A stretch of 64,000 nt of DNA from Pseudomonadota bacterium. GTDB lineage: Bacteria; Pseudomonadota; Alphaproteobacteria; Rhodobacterales; Rhodobacteraceae. Below the pieces are notes generated by a model. That model was not told where the DNA came from. It searched no databases and worked only from the letters and a program-made list of their open reading frames with translations. This document shows, piece after piece, positions 1 to 7,939 of this stretch; the first letter of the stretch is position 1; each line of letters begins with the position of its first letter. A program made the translations under genes and the position numbers. Location of the stretch: assembly GCA_020161615.1 (NCBI GenBank), contig JAIUPD010000002.1, positions 62,001 to 126,000 of the forward strand, read 5' to 3'.

Positions 1-845
1 CGGATGCGCGGCGTGCGGCGGATGGCCTCGTGCGCGGTCAGCCAGACGGGCAGGGTCGGCAGGGCGACGCCCAGGTCGATCTCGACCAGATCGGGATCGC
101 GATGGCCCAGGCTGCGCTGGATGAAGCCGATCCCGGCCCCCGCGCGGATCAGCTGCCAGCTGGTCGCCACATCGTCGCAGCGCAGGGCGAACCAGTCCCG
201 GGTCGCGGGCAGGCCCAGCGCCTGCATCCCTTCCAGCAATTGCGTCTCGCGGTCCTGGCCGATCAGGTCGTGCCCGATGGCCTCGGCCACGCCGCGGGGC
301 AGGCCGCGCCGCTGGATATACTCGCGCGAGGCAAAGGCGCCGATGGCCGTGTCGCCCAGATGCCGCGTCACCAGATCCTGCTGCGTGGGGCGGTACATGC
401 GGATGGCGATATCGGCCTCGCGGTAGAGCAGGTTCGACGACCGGTCCGAGGGGACGAGTTCCAGCGCGATGCGGGGCTCGGCGCGGCGAATGCTGGTCAG
501 GATGCGGGGCAGGTGGAAAACCGAAACGGCGACCGAGGCGGTCAGGCGCACGGTGCCTTCCAGCCGCTCCTCGCGCGCGGCGGTGGCGAGGGCCATGGCA
601 AGCGCCGCCTCTCGCATCGCCCGGGCCGGGGCCAGCAGCGCGCTGCCCGTTTCGGTCAGGGCCAGACCCCGCGGCTGGCGGTGGAAGAGGTCGGCGCCGA
701 GCTGCCCCTCCATGGCCCGGATCTGGCGGCCCAGCGTCGGCTGGCTGCGACCTAGCTGGCGGGCAGCAGCCGACAGGCTGCCGGTCTCGGCCACGGCAAG
801 GAAGGCCTGAACCAGCGACCAATCGAGGGAATGCAGTGTATCCAT
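1..845 (-). CDS. LysR-family transcriptional regulator, 3' end beyond the window
   Basis: This is a DNA-binding regulator of the LysR family, cut by the left window edge (about 281 codons present of a usual 290-310). Read on the minus strand from ATG at 845, it begins MDTLHSLDWSLVQAFLAVAE. It then shows the winged helix-turn-helix signature LSAAARQLGRSQPTLGRQI, followed by a LysR substrate-binding domain (for example RIALELVPSDRSSNLLYREADIAIR). The open frame has no stop to the edge. It is divergent from the epimerase-like gene at 933, so it probably controls that gene and itself. The 87 bp spacer holds a perfect 14 bp palindrome. The effector is unknown. Family assignment is firm; target and ligand are inference. 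Confidence 0.9.
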   Translation of the reverse strand, partial: MDTLHSLDWSLVQAFLAVAETGSLSAAARQLGRSQPTLGRQIRAMEGQLGADLFHRQPRGLALTETGSALLAPARAMREAALAMALATAAREERLEGTVRLTASVAVSVFHLPRILTSIRRAEPRIALELVPSDRSSNLLYREADIAIRMYRPTQQDLVTRHLGDTAIGAFASREYIQRRGLPRGVAEAIGHDLIGQDRETQLLEGMQALGLPATRDWFALRCDDVATSWQLIRAGAGIGFIQRSLGHRDPDLVEIDLGVALPTLPVWLTAHEAIRRTPRI

Positions 846-932
846 TCATTCATGAATACAGGATATGCATATCCATGCAATTTCATTGAGGGCTGCGCGG
901 GTGCATATCGGCAGGGACAACGGAGGTATCCC
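846..932. promoter_or_regulatory. Divergent LysR/epimerase control region with palindromes
   Basis: This AT-rich spacer in otherwise GC-rich DNA separates the LysR gene from the gene it probably controls. It contains the perfect palindrome GGATATGCATATCC at 861-874. A second one, ATTCATGAAT at 848-857, lies almost on the LysR start codon. A GGAGG ribosome-binding site for the rightward gene is at 922-926. LysR proteins usually bind dyads of this kind between divergent genes. That this LysR protein binds here is inference. Confidence 0.55.
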
Positions 933-1820
933 ATGACCCAGACCGCCCTGATCCTCGGCGCCCGTGGCAAGATCGGCCGCCATTTCACCAAGGCCTTCCG
1001 CGATGCCGGCTGGCAGACGAAAGCCTTCACCCGCGGCACCGACATGGCCGCCGCGGCGCAGGGCTGCGACGTGATCGTGAACGGGCTGAACCCGCCAAAT
1101 TACCACGCTTGGGACCGGCTTTTGCCCGCCATCACCACCGAGGTTCTAGCCGCTGCCAAGGCTTCGGGCGCGACGATCCTGTTTCCTGGCAACGTCTATG
1201 TCTTCGGCACCCAGCCCGGCCCCTGGGACGAGACGATGCCACACCGCCCGGTGGCCCGTAAGGGCAGGATCCGGGCCGAGGTTGAGGCGCGCTACAAGGC
1301 GGCCGCGGCGGAGGGGGTGCAGACCATCATCCTGCGCGCGGGCGATTTCATTGACCCCGACAGCGCGGAATCGCTGATCGACATCGCCTCGCTGCGCCGA
1401 TTCGACAAAGGTGTCGTCACTGCGATGGGCGATCCCGACGCGGACCACGCCTATGCCTATCTGCCGGATATGGCCCGCGCCGGGGTCCAACTGGCGGCGA
1501 TCCGCGCCGAATTGCCCGCCTTCTGCGACGTGCCCTTCCCGGGGCATACCTTCACGACCCGGGGCTTGATGCAGGCGCTGGAGGCGCTGACCGGGCGCAG
1601 CCTCCGGCTGGGTCACTTCCCCTGGTGGGCGATCCGCCTGGCCTCGCCCGTCTGGGAACTGGGGCGCGAGCTGGGCGAGATGCGCTATCTCTACGACACG
1701 CCGCACAGCCTGTCCGGCGCGCGGCTGCAGGCGCTGCTGCCGGGTTTCCGCGAAACCCCGCTGAGCGAGGTTCTGCGCGCGGTGCTGGCGCGGCGGCAGG
1801 GTTTCGCGGCCGCGGCGTGA
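933..1820 (+). CDS. NAD(P)-dependent epimerase/dehydratase-like oxidoreductase
   Basis: The 295-residue protein has an extended short-chain dehydrogenase (epimerase) fold. The Rossmann nucleotide-binding loop is ILGARGKIG near residues 7-15, an acidic/asparagine strand follows (DVIVNGLNPPN), and there is a GNVYVFG segment where epimerases carry the catalytic Ser/Tyr region. I chose ATG 933 rather than the longer in-frame start at 831 because GGAGG precedes it by six bases and the Rossmann motif then begins at the normal distance. It is transcribed divergently from a LysR regulator. The substrate cannot be read from the sequence; it could equally be a sugar-nucleotide epimerase-like reductase of unknown role. 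Confidence 0.8.
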   Translation: MTQTALILGARGKIGRHFTKAFRDAGWQTKAFTRGTDMAAAAQGCDVIVNGLNPPNYHAWDRLLPAITTEVLAAAKASGATILFPGNVYVFGTQPGPWDETMPHRPVARKGRIRAEVEARYKAAAAEGVQTIILRAGDFIDPDSAESLIDIASLRRFDKGVVTAMGDPDADHAYAYLPDMARAGVQLAAIRAELPAFCDVPFPGHTFTTRGLMQALEALTGRSLRLGHFPWWAIRLASPVWELGRELGEMRYLYDTPHSLSGARLQALLPGFRETPLSEVLRAVLARRQGFAAAA

Positions 1821-1878
1821 CTTGCGGCGTCCGCTGCGCTAGTCTTGAGGACCGGAGCCATCGACACAGGAGAGACTG

Positions 1879-2064
1879 ATGTCCAAGCATCCCCTCGACC
1901 ATGATCGCGGTGCCTCGAAAGGGCGGCTGGAACGGTTCACCGCCGCCGCCAAGGCCGACATGCCCAGCAAGGCGACGATGGCGCTGCAACAGCGCCCCCG
2001 GACGCAAGGTGACGGCAAGCTGAAAGCCTTCTCCAGGATCGAGAAGACCGGCAGCGGGGCCTAA
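1879..2064 (+). CDS. Small basic hypothetical protein
   Basis: This 61-residue protein has no recognisable domain. It starts MSKHPLDHDRGASKG and is rich in Lys, Arg and Ala, with no signal peptide or membrane segment. A good ribosome-binding site (AGGAGAG) lies just before ATG 1879, which is why I accept it as a gene. Its last four bases overlap the end of the convergent zapE gene on the other strand, so the two stop codons interlock. It could be a small DNA- or RNA-associated protein, but nothing in the sequence proves a function. Confidence 0.55.
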   Translation: MSKHPLDHDRGASKGRLERFTAAAKADMPSKATMALQQRPRTQGDGKLKAFSRIEKTGSGA

Positions 2065-3155
2065 AGGTCGCTGCCCCAGTCGGCCGCCTGCATCTCGCGC
2101 AGGCGGCTGGCCGTGCGTTCGAACTCGAAGGCGCCCGCGCCCTCGGCATAAAGCCGCTCGGGTTCGTCTGCAGCGCTGGCGATGAGCCGTACCTTCGCCT
2201 CGTAGAGCGCGTCGATCAGCGTGACGAAGCGCTTGGCCTCGTTGTAATTGGACGCCGAGAGCATCGGAATGTCCTCGAGGATCAGCACCCGCACCTTTTC
2301 CGCCAGCGTCAGGTAATCCGCCGGCCCCAGCGGCCGCCCGCAGAGGTCCCAGAACGAGGCCCGGGCGACCCCGTTGTGGTGGCGCGGCACCTCGACCTGG
2401 CGGCCCTGCACGGTCAGGACCAGCGGTGCGCCGCGGTCATGGCCTGTCAGTTCGTCCCAGAGCGTGTCGATGGCAGCCCTCGCCGCCGCGCTGGCGGGGG
2501 TGAAATAGACCTGCTGCCCGGTCAGCCGGTGCTGGCGGTAATCTGTCTCGCTGATCATCTCGACCACATCCATCCTGTCGCGGATCAGGTCGATGAAGGG
2601 TAGGAACAACGCCCGGTTCAGCCCGTTCTTGTACAGATCCTCGGGCACCCGGTTCGAGGTGGTGACGATCACCACCCCTGCCTCCATCAGCATCTGGAAC
2701 AGGCGGCCCACGATCATCGCATCGGTGATGTCGGTGATCTGCATCTCGTCGAAGGCCAGCAGCCGCAGATCCTCGGCCACTTTCTTCGCCACCGGGGCCA
2801 GCGCGTCATCGACGCCGGTCTTGCGGGCCTCGTGCATGCCGTGGTGGATTTCCTGCATGAAGGCGTGGAAATGCACCCGGCGCTTGGCCTCGATGGCCAC
2901 GGATTTCTCGAACAGATCCATGATCATCGACTTGCCGCGCCCGACCCCGCCCCAGAGATAGAGGCCCTTGTACCCCTCGGGCGCCTTCCTGAAGAAGCCG
3001 CCCAGCAGGCCCTTCTTGACCGGCTGCTCCAGAAAGGCGCGGCGTTCCTCCAGCGCGGGCAGCACGGCGCGCTGGGCGGCATCGGGATGCAGCTCGCCCG
3101 CCTCCACCTTGGCGTCATAGATCTCGGTCAGGGTCCGTCGGCCGTTCTGTGTCAT
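2061..3155 (-). CDS. zapE: Cell division protein ZapE (AFG1-like ATPase)
   Basis: This 364-residue AFG1/ZapE P-loop ATPase belongs to a family linked to Z-ring stability in bacteria and to the mitochondrial protein Afg1/Lace1. Walker A is GGVGRGKS at about residues 69-76. Walker B is LLAFDEMQITD near 132-142. The family-typical HFHAFM and TSNRVPEDLYKNGLN stretches are present. Length is normal for the family. It converges on the small ORF 1879-2064 with overlapping stops, and the upstream spacer to sseA is 187 bp. Cytoplasmic, probably membrane-associated through FtsZ-ring partners. Assignment is confident; role in this organism is by family. Confidence 0.92.
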   Translation of the reverse strand: MTQNGRRTLTEIYDAKVEAGELHPDAAQRAVLPALEERRAFLEQPVKKGLLGGFFRKAPEGYKGLYLWGGVGRGKSMIMDLFEKSVAIEAKRRVHFHAFMQEIHHGMHEARKTGVDDALAPVAKKVAEDLRLLAFDEMQITDITDAMIVGRLFQMLMEAGVVIVTTSNRVPEDLYKNGLNRALFLPFIDLIRDRMDVVEMISETDYRQHRLTGQQVYFTPASAAARAAIDTLWDELTGHDRGAPLVLTVQGRQVEVPRHHNGVARASFWDLCGRPLGPADYLTLAEKVRVLILEDIPMLSASNYNEAKRFVTLIDALYEAKVRLIASAADEPERLYAEGAGAFEFERTASRLREMQAADWGSDL

Positions 3156-3342
3156 GCGGCTGACTTAGCGCGCCGTTGCGGCCAATGCCAGCATGCGCCG
3201 GTATACAGCGCGAAATCCCCGGCGGGCGGGCCTGCCATTTCCCGCCGGCCCCGCCGTCACGGGGGCGGAACCCCGCTTCTGCCCTTGCCTCACCCGGTGC
3301 GCATTCGGTAACGGTGGGCCGTGTGAAGCAAGGGAGATTGAG

Positions 3343-4191
3343 ATGGCCGACGATCCGCGCACGCTGGTGTCCACCGAGTGGCTGGCCGCGCATCTGAACG
3401 ATCCCGATCTGCGGCTTCTGGACGCTTCATGGCATTTCCCCGACTCGGGCCGCAATGCCCGCGCGGAATACGAGGCCGAGCATATCCCCGGCGCCCGCTT
3501 CTTCGATATCGACGAGATCAGCGACCAGCGCTCGGCGCTGCCGCATATGGCGCCCCCGCCCGAGAAATTCATCAGCCGGATGCGAGCAATGGGCGTGGGC
3601 GACGGCCATCAGGTCGTGGTCTATGACAGCAAGGGCATCTGGTCGGCGCCCCGCGTCTGGTGGACCTTCCGCCTGATGGGCAAGACCGATGTCGCGGTTC
3701 TGGACGGCGGCCTGCCCAAGTGGAAGGCCGAGGGCCGCCCGATGGAGGACATGCCGCCCGTGGTCCGCGACCGCCACATCACCGTCCAGCGCCAGGCGCA
3801 TCTGGTGAAGGACGTGAGCCAGGTCGCCTCGGCCTCGAAACTGGGCGATTGGCAAATCGCCGACGCGCGCTCGGCCGAGCGTTTCCGGGGCGAGGCCGCC
3901 GAACCCCGGCCGGGCCTGCGCGCGGGCCATATTCCGGGCGCCAAGAGCGTGCCGTTCCTGACGCTGCTGAACCCCGACAACACCATGAAGGACGAGGTCG
4001 GGCTGCGGGCTGCCTTCGAGGCTGCGGGCATCGACGTGAGCCGCCCGGTGATCACCTCCTGCGGGTCGGGTGTCACGGCGGCGGTGCTGTCGCTGGCGCT
4101 GGAAATCCTCGGCAACCGGCAGCATGCGCTCTATGACGGGTCCTGGTCGGAATGGGGCATGTATCCCGATCTGAAGGTCGAGAAGGGCTGA
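3343..4191 (+). CDS. sseA: 3-mercaptopyruvate/thiosulfate sulfurtransferase (two rhodanese domains)
   Basis: SseA-type sulfurtransferases move sulfane sulfur from 3-mercaptopyruvate or thiosulfate to acceptors such as cyanide or thioredoxin. The 282-residue protein has an N-terminal inactive rhodanese domain (about 8-135) and a C-terminal domain (about 160-280). The catalytic Cys240 lies in the loop CGSGVTA; that six-residue loop type favours 3-mercaptopyruvate over thiosulfate. I chose ATG 3343 (MADDPRTLVS) over an upstream in-frame start because GGGAG precedes it and the extension is not rhodanese-like. The next gene starts one base after the stop, so the two are probably cotranscribed. Confidence 0.92.
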   Translation: MADDPRTLVSTEWLAAHLNDPDLRLLDASWHFPDSGRNARAEYEAEHIPGARFFDIDEISDQRSALPHMAPPPEKFISRMRAMGVGDGHQVVVYDSKGIWSAPRVWWTFRLMGKTDVAVLDGGLPKWKAEGRPMEDMPPVVRDRHITVQRQAHLVKDVSQVASASKLGDWQIADARSAERFRGEAAEPRPGLRAGHIPGAKSVPFLTLLNPDNTMKDEVGLRAAFEAAGIDVSRPVITSCGSGVTAAVLSLALEILGNRQHALYDGSWSEWGMYPDLKVEKG

Positions 4192-4192
4192 A

Positions 4193-4759
4193 ATGACGCT
4201 CTACAAGGCGGGTCAGTCGATCGACTACCGCGTCACCTGGCTGGAAATGAGCAAGCGGCCCTCCTTCGGCTGGCCGCCGCTGCCCTTGGGGCGCGAGGCG
4301 ATGCTGGTCCGCGCCGATGCGCCGCCCGCCTGGTGGTTCCTGTCGCTCTATGATGCCGTCGGGCGCGATTATGCCTGGACTGACCAGCACGCCCGCCCCC
4401 GGGCCGAGGTCGAAGCCTGGATCCAGCACCCCGAAGTCGCGCTTTACACGCTGATGGCGCGCGGCTGGCCGCAGGGCTTCTTCCTGCTCGACGGGTCCGA
4501 GGTCGGGATCTGCGACCTCGCCTATTTCGGGCTGGTGCCGCAGGCGGTGGGGACGGGCCTGGGCAGCTGGCTGCTGAAGACCGCGGTGCTGACCGCCTGG
4601 GACCGGCCCGAGACGCGGAAAGTCACCGTCAATACCTGCACGCTGGACCATCCCCGCGCCCTGCAGCAATACCAGCGCACCGGCTTTTCGCCCGTGCGGA
4701 CCGAGGTGAAATCGCGCAAGCTGGTGCAGGATTTCACCGCCACGCAACCCCTGACCTGA
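4193..4759 (+). CDS. GNAT-family N-acetyltransferase
   Basis: The 188-residue protein has the GNAT acetyl-CoA-binding fold. The core beta4-alpha3 pyrophosphate loop reads VPQAVGTGLGSWLL (about residues 117-130), close to the Q/RxxGxG/A signature. A later NTCTLDHPRALQQYQRTGF segment matches GNAT motif B, where a residue and Tyr contact CoA. Its ATG follows the sseA stop by one base and the aminotransferase starts 10 bases after its own stop, so sseA, this gene and the aminotransferase look like one operon. The acceptor (an amino acid, a small amine or a protein N-terminus) is not predictable. Confidence 0.85.
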   Translation: MTLYKAGQSIDYRVTWLEMSKRPSFGWPPLPLGREAMLVRADAPPAWWFLSLYDAVGRDYAWTDQHARPRAEVEAWIQHPEVALYTLMARGWPQGFFLLDGSEVGICDLAYFGLVPQAVGTGLGSWLLKTAVLTAWDRPETRKVTVNTCTLDHPRALQQYQRTGFSPVRTEVKSRKLVQDFTATQPLT

Positions 4760-4769
4760 GGATCCCGCC

Positions 4770-5948
4770 ATGTTCCAGACGCTCACCCCCCCGCCGGGCG
4801 ACCCGATCCTCAAGGTGATGACCCTCTACCGCGAGGATCCGCGCAAAGCCAAGGTCGACCTCGGCCTTGGCGTCTACAAGGATGCGCAGGGCAACACGCC
4901 GGTGATGCGCGCGGTCAAGGCCGCCGAACGCCGCCTGGTCGAGACGCAGGAGACGAAGACCTATACCACGCTCTCGGGAGATCCCGCCTTCCGCGCGGCG
5001 ATGGCGGGGCTGGTGCTGGGCGACAGCGTGCCCGCTGCGCGCCTGGCGGGCAGCGCCGCGACCGGTGGCACGGCGGCGGTGCGGCTGGGGCTCGACCTGG
5101 TGGCCAAGGCGCATCCGCATGCCACGATCTGGATCTCGCAACCGACCTGGCCCAACCATTTCGCCCTGACCAAGGCCGCGGGCCTCGCCTTCAAGACCTA
5201 CCGCTATTACGATTCCGAGAATGGCGTGGTAGACCGGGCCGGGATGTGGGCCGATCTGGCCGGGGCGCAGGCGGGCGATGTGGTGCTGGTGCATGGCTGC
5301 TGCCACAACCCCACCGGCGCGGATCTGAACGCCGAGGATTGGGCGCGGCTCGCCGATTTCTGCGCCGAGACGGGCGTGCTGCCCTTCATCGACATCGCCT
5401 ATCAGGGCTTCGGCGACGGGCTCGATGCCGATGCGGCGGGGCTGAGGCATCTGGCGACGCGGGTCGAGCGGATGATCGTCGCCGCCTCGACCTCGAAGAA
5501 CTTCGGGCTCTACCGCGAGCGGACCGGCTGCTGCCTGGTCATCGCGCCGGAGGGCGAACGCGCCACGGTGCAGGGCAATCTGGAGGTGCTGAACCGGCAG
5601 GCGATCAGCTTTCCGCCCGACCATGGCGCGCGGGTGGTGACGATGATCCTTGAGGATCCGGCGCTGCGCGCCGATTGGGAAGCGGAGCTGACCGAGATGC
5701 GCGACCGCATGAACCAGCTGCGGCGCCTGTTGGCCGAGGCCCTGCGCGACGCCAGCGGCTCGGACCGCTTCGGCTTTCTGGCCGATCAGCGCGGCATGTT
5801 CTCGCTTCTGGGCGGCGACGATGCGCAGATCGAGCGGCTGCGCGAGGAATACGGCGTCTATATCGTCGGCGGCGGGCGGCTGAACATGGCGGGCCTGACC
5901 GAGGAGAGCATCCCGATGGTCGCGAAGGGCATCGCCGCAATCCTCTGA
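4770..5948 (+). CDS. tyrB: Aromatic amino acid / aspartate aminotransferase (class I, PLP)
   Basis: This is a class I PLP aminotransferase of the AspC/TyrB type, 392 residues. It interconverts aromatic amino acids or aspartate with their 2-oxo acids. The PLP Schiff-base lysine is K243 in STSKNFGLYRERTG. HNPTG near 179-183, D208 and Y211 form the cofactor pocket, and GGGRLNMAGL near the end holds the carboxylate-binding Arg. Proteobacterial TyrB proteins start with the same short FxxLxPxPxDPIL region. It is the last gene of the sseA operon and is followed by a GC-rich hairpin shared with the convergent alpha/beta hydrolase. The choice of TyrB over AspC is by overall resemblance only. Confidence 0.88.
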   Translation: MFQTLTPPPGDPILKVMTLYREDPRKAKVDLGLGVYKDAQGNTPVMRAVKAAERRLVETQETKTYTTLSGDPAFRAAMAGLVLGDSVPAARLAGSAATGGTAAVRLGLDLVAKAHPHATIWISQPTWPNHFALTKAAGLAFKTYRYYDSENGVVDRAGMWADLAGAQAGDVVLVHGCCHNPTGADLNAEDWARLADFCAETGVLPFIDIAYQGFGDGLDADAAGLRHLATRVERMIVAASTSKNFGLYRERTGCCLVIAPEGERATVQGNLEVLNRQAISFPPDHGARVVTMILEDPALRADWEAELTEMRDRMNQLRRLLAEALRDASGSDRFGFLADQRGMFSLLGGDDAQIERLREEYGVYIVGGGRLNMAGLTEESIPMVAKGIAAIL

Positions 5949-6117
5949 CGGCGCCTCGGGGGGGCGGCGAAGCAGGGGGGCCTTCTGCCCCCCTCGGCCT
6001 GCGGCCTCCCCCCCGAGGATATTTGCAGCGCAAAGAAGGACAATTTGAATCAAATTGTTCGCGCTCTCCTGCAGCCATCATCTTGCTGAAAATACTCTCT
6101 TCCGGGGCAACGGTGCC
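5949..6117. repeat. Convergent intergenic spacer: terminator hairpin, inverted pair of dispersed repeats, 8 bp dyad
   Basis: This spacer lies between the ends of tyrB (+) and the hydrolase (-). It contains a hairpin with 7 bp arms, AGGGGGG (5974-5980) and CCCCCCT (5988-5994). Next is a dispersed-repeat core GAGGATATTTG...GCGCAAAGAAGG at 6015-6040. A dyad CAATTTGA-A-TCAAATTG follows at 6041-6057, and then a second repeat core in the opposite orientation at 6077-6099 (CATCTTGCTGAAAATACTC). The same core recurs at about 10.5, 30.2, 33.0 and 35.1 kb. A bidirectional transcription terminator is the simplest role. Confidence 0.7.
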
Positions 6118-6891
6118 TCAGGCGAGCGCGGCGAAACGGGCGATGGCCTCGGCCACGGCGACCGGATCCTCCAGGTTCGGGGCATGGCCGCAGCCCGGCA
6201 ACACCGTGACCGAGCCCCGTTTCGCCGCCCCGGCGATCCAGGCGCCGGTTTCGGGCGCATAGACCCGGCTCTCGGCGCCATGGATCGCCAGAAGCGGCAG
6301 GTCCAGCGCCGGGAACGCTGCGCGCAGATCCACCGCGACCAGCGATTCCCAGAAGCGGGCCATGGCTTCCGGCTCCTGCGCGCGGATGCCCTCCTCGATC
6401 CTGGGCGGGGCGCTGTCCGGGCGGGCGAACATGCCCTGGGCGATGGCCCGCGCCGCCCCGGGCCAGTCGGCGCGGAAGCGGGCGGCGCTGCGGGCGGCTT
6501 TCTCGGCGCTCTGGCCGCGCATCGGGAAGGCCCAGCCCGGTGCGGGCAGGGGGCAGGGCGACATGTCGAGCGAGACCATGCGCGCGATGCCGGTCCCGCC
6601 CCCGGCCAGGTAGCGCCAGCCGATCAGCGCGCCCAGCGACCAGCCGACCAGCGTGGCGTTCCTGATTCCCTGCTCAGCGATCAGGTCGCCCAGCAGCGCC
6701 ACGCCCCCCTCGACCGAGGGCGCGTAGCCCGTCGTTCCCCCATGCGCAGGCAGGTCTGGCGCGTAGCTGCGCGCGCAGAGGCGCTCTGCGACGGCTGCCC
6801 AGATCCCGCCGGTCATGGTCCAGCCGTGCAGCAGGATCACCGGCGGCGCGCCTTCGGGACCCTGGATCCTCACGCGGCTCTGGCGCGTCAC
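6118..6891 (-). CDS. Alpha/beta-fold hydrolase (BioH/pimeloyl esterase-like)
   Basis: This 257-residue alpha/beta hydrolase has an oxyanion motif LLHGW near residue 20, the nucleophile elbow GWSLG (Ser85), and a C-terminal catalytic His in GCGHAPN. The acid is probably the Asp/Glu before the AIHGAESR strand. I chose the GTG start at 6891 because its GTGA overlaps the livM stop, giving translational coupling; a longer in-frame start at 6966 would lie inside livM. As the last gene of a LIV-type ABC operon it probably hydrolyses an ester or thioester related to the imported compound. The family resembles BioH and 3-oxoadipate enol-lactonase; the substrate is unknown. Confidence 0.82.
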   Translation of the reverse strand: MTRQSRVRIQGPEGAPPVILLHGWTMTGGIWAAVAERLCARSYAPDLPAHGGTTGYAPSVEGGVALLGDLIAEQGIRNATLVGWSLGALIGWRYLAGGGTGIARMVSLDMSPCPLPAPGWAFPMRGQSAEKAARSAARFRADWPGAARAIAQGMFARPDSAPPRIEEGIRAQEPEAMARFWESLVAVDLRAAFPALDLPLLAIHGAESRVYAPETGAWIAGAAKRGSVTVLPGCGHAPNLEDPVAVAEAIARFAALA

Positions 6892-7937
6892 CGGGTTCCC
6901 CGCAGGCGGCCGACGATCCCGGTGGGGAAGAAATAGACCGACAGGATGAAGAGGACGCCCAGCCACAGAAGCCAGCGATCCGGGCTGAGGAGGTCCGGGA
7001 CCAGCGGCAGGGCCGAGGTCGCCTCGGACACGCCGCCCATCAATTCCTTGAGGTAGTTCTGGGCCAGCACGAAGATCGCCGTGCCGACTACCGCGCCATA
7101 CATGGTCCCCATGCCGCCGATCACCACGATGAGCAGGATGTCCATCATGATCTCCATTCCCAGGGTGGTGGCGGGGCCGACGTAGCGCAGCCAGATCGCG
7201 AACAGCGACCCCGCCAGCGCCGCGATCATCGCGCTCAGGCAGGTGGCGAGCGCCCGGTAGAGGACGACGCGGTAGCCGATCGCCTCGGCCCGGAAGGCAT
7301 TCTCGCGGATCGCCAGCAGGACGCGGCCGAAGGGCGAATTGACGATCCTGAGCATCAGCAGGAACAGCCCCAGGCAGCAGAAGAACACCAGGTAATAGTT
7401 CAGGATCTTGCCGTTGATGCCGGTGCCCATCACCTCGCCCAGCCGGAAGGCCGGGGTCAGTTCGCGCGGGATGCGGATGTTCATCCCGTCCTCGCCGCCG
7501 GTGATCGTGGACAGCTGGCTGACCAGCACCGCCACGGCCGAGGCGATGGCCAGCGTGATCATGGCGAAGAAGATCGCCCTGACGCGCAGCGACAGAAGGG
7601 CGATCAGCAGCGCCACTACCCCGGCTGTCGCCATGCCGGCCAGCGCGCCCAGCGCCAGCGACGGATAGGAGGTGCCCATCCGCGCCGTGGCGATGGCGAC
7701 GCCATAGGCGCCCATGCCGAAGAACATGGTATGGGCGAAGCTGACGATGCCGCCATAGCCCAGAAGCAGATCGTAGCTGGCGACCAGCACAATGAAGATG
7801 CAGATGCGGGCGGCGGTTTCCAAGGATCGTGAGCCGGGGAACAGGAAGGGGGCAAAGGCCAGCGCCAGCAGGATCAGCGCCAGCAGCACCGCCAGCACGG
7901 CGCTTTTCGGGGAATCGCCGGAAAGAATGCGCATCAT
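6888..7937 (-). CDS. livM: LIV-type ABC transporter permease LivM
   Basis: Inner-membrane permease of a branched-chain-amino-acid-type ABC importer, 349 residues. It has about nine hydrophobic segments, the first being VLAVLLALILLALAFAPFLF. The LivM signature region appears as SPFGRVLLAIRENAFRAEAIGY, which forms the coupling helix to the ATPases. I chose ATG 7937, two bases after the livH stop; the long upstream extension of the frame lies inside livH and is not protein-like. It pairs with LivH to form the channel. Substrates of this superfamily include branched-chain amino acids, amides, urea and aromatic acids, so the name indicates family, not substrate. Confidence 0.92.
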   Translation of the reverse strand: MMRILSGDSPKSAVLAVLLALILLALAFAPFLFPGSRSLETAARICIFIVLVASYDLLLGYGGIVSFAHTMFFGMGAYGVAIATARMGTSYPSLALGALAGMATAGVVALLIALLSLRVRAIFFAMITLAIASAVAVLVSQLSTITGGEDGMNIRIPRELTPAFRLGEVMGTGINGKILNYYLVFFCCLGLFLLMLRIVNSPFGRVLLAIRENAFRAEAIGYRVVLYRALATCLSAMIAALAGSLFAIWLRYVGPATTLGMEIMMDILLIVVIGGMGTMYGAVVGTAIFVLAQNYLKELMGGVSEATSALPLVPDLLSPDRWLLWLGVLFILSVYFFPTGIVGRLRGTR

Positions 7938-7939
7938 CG

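Noticed and set aside
30-755. Plus-strand open frame of 241 codons at the left end
   Set aside because: It is the antisense of the LysR gene on the minus strand, which shows a clear helix-turn-helix and continues past the edge.
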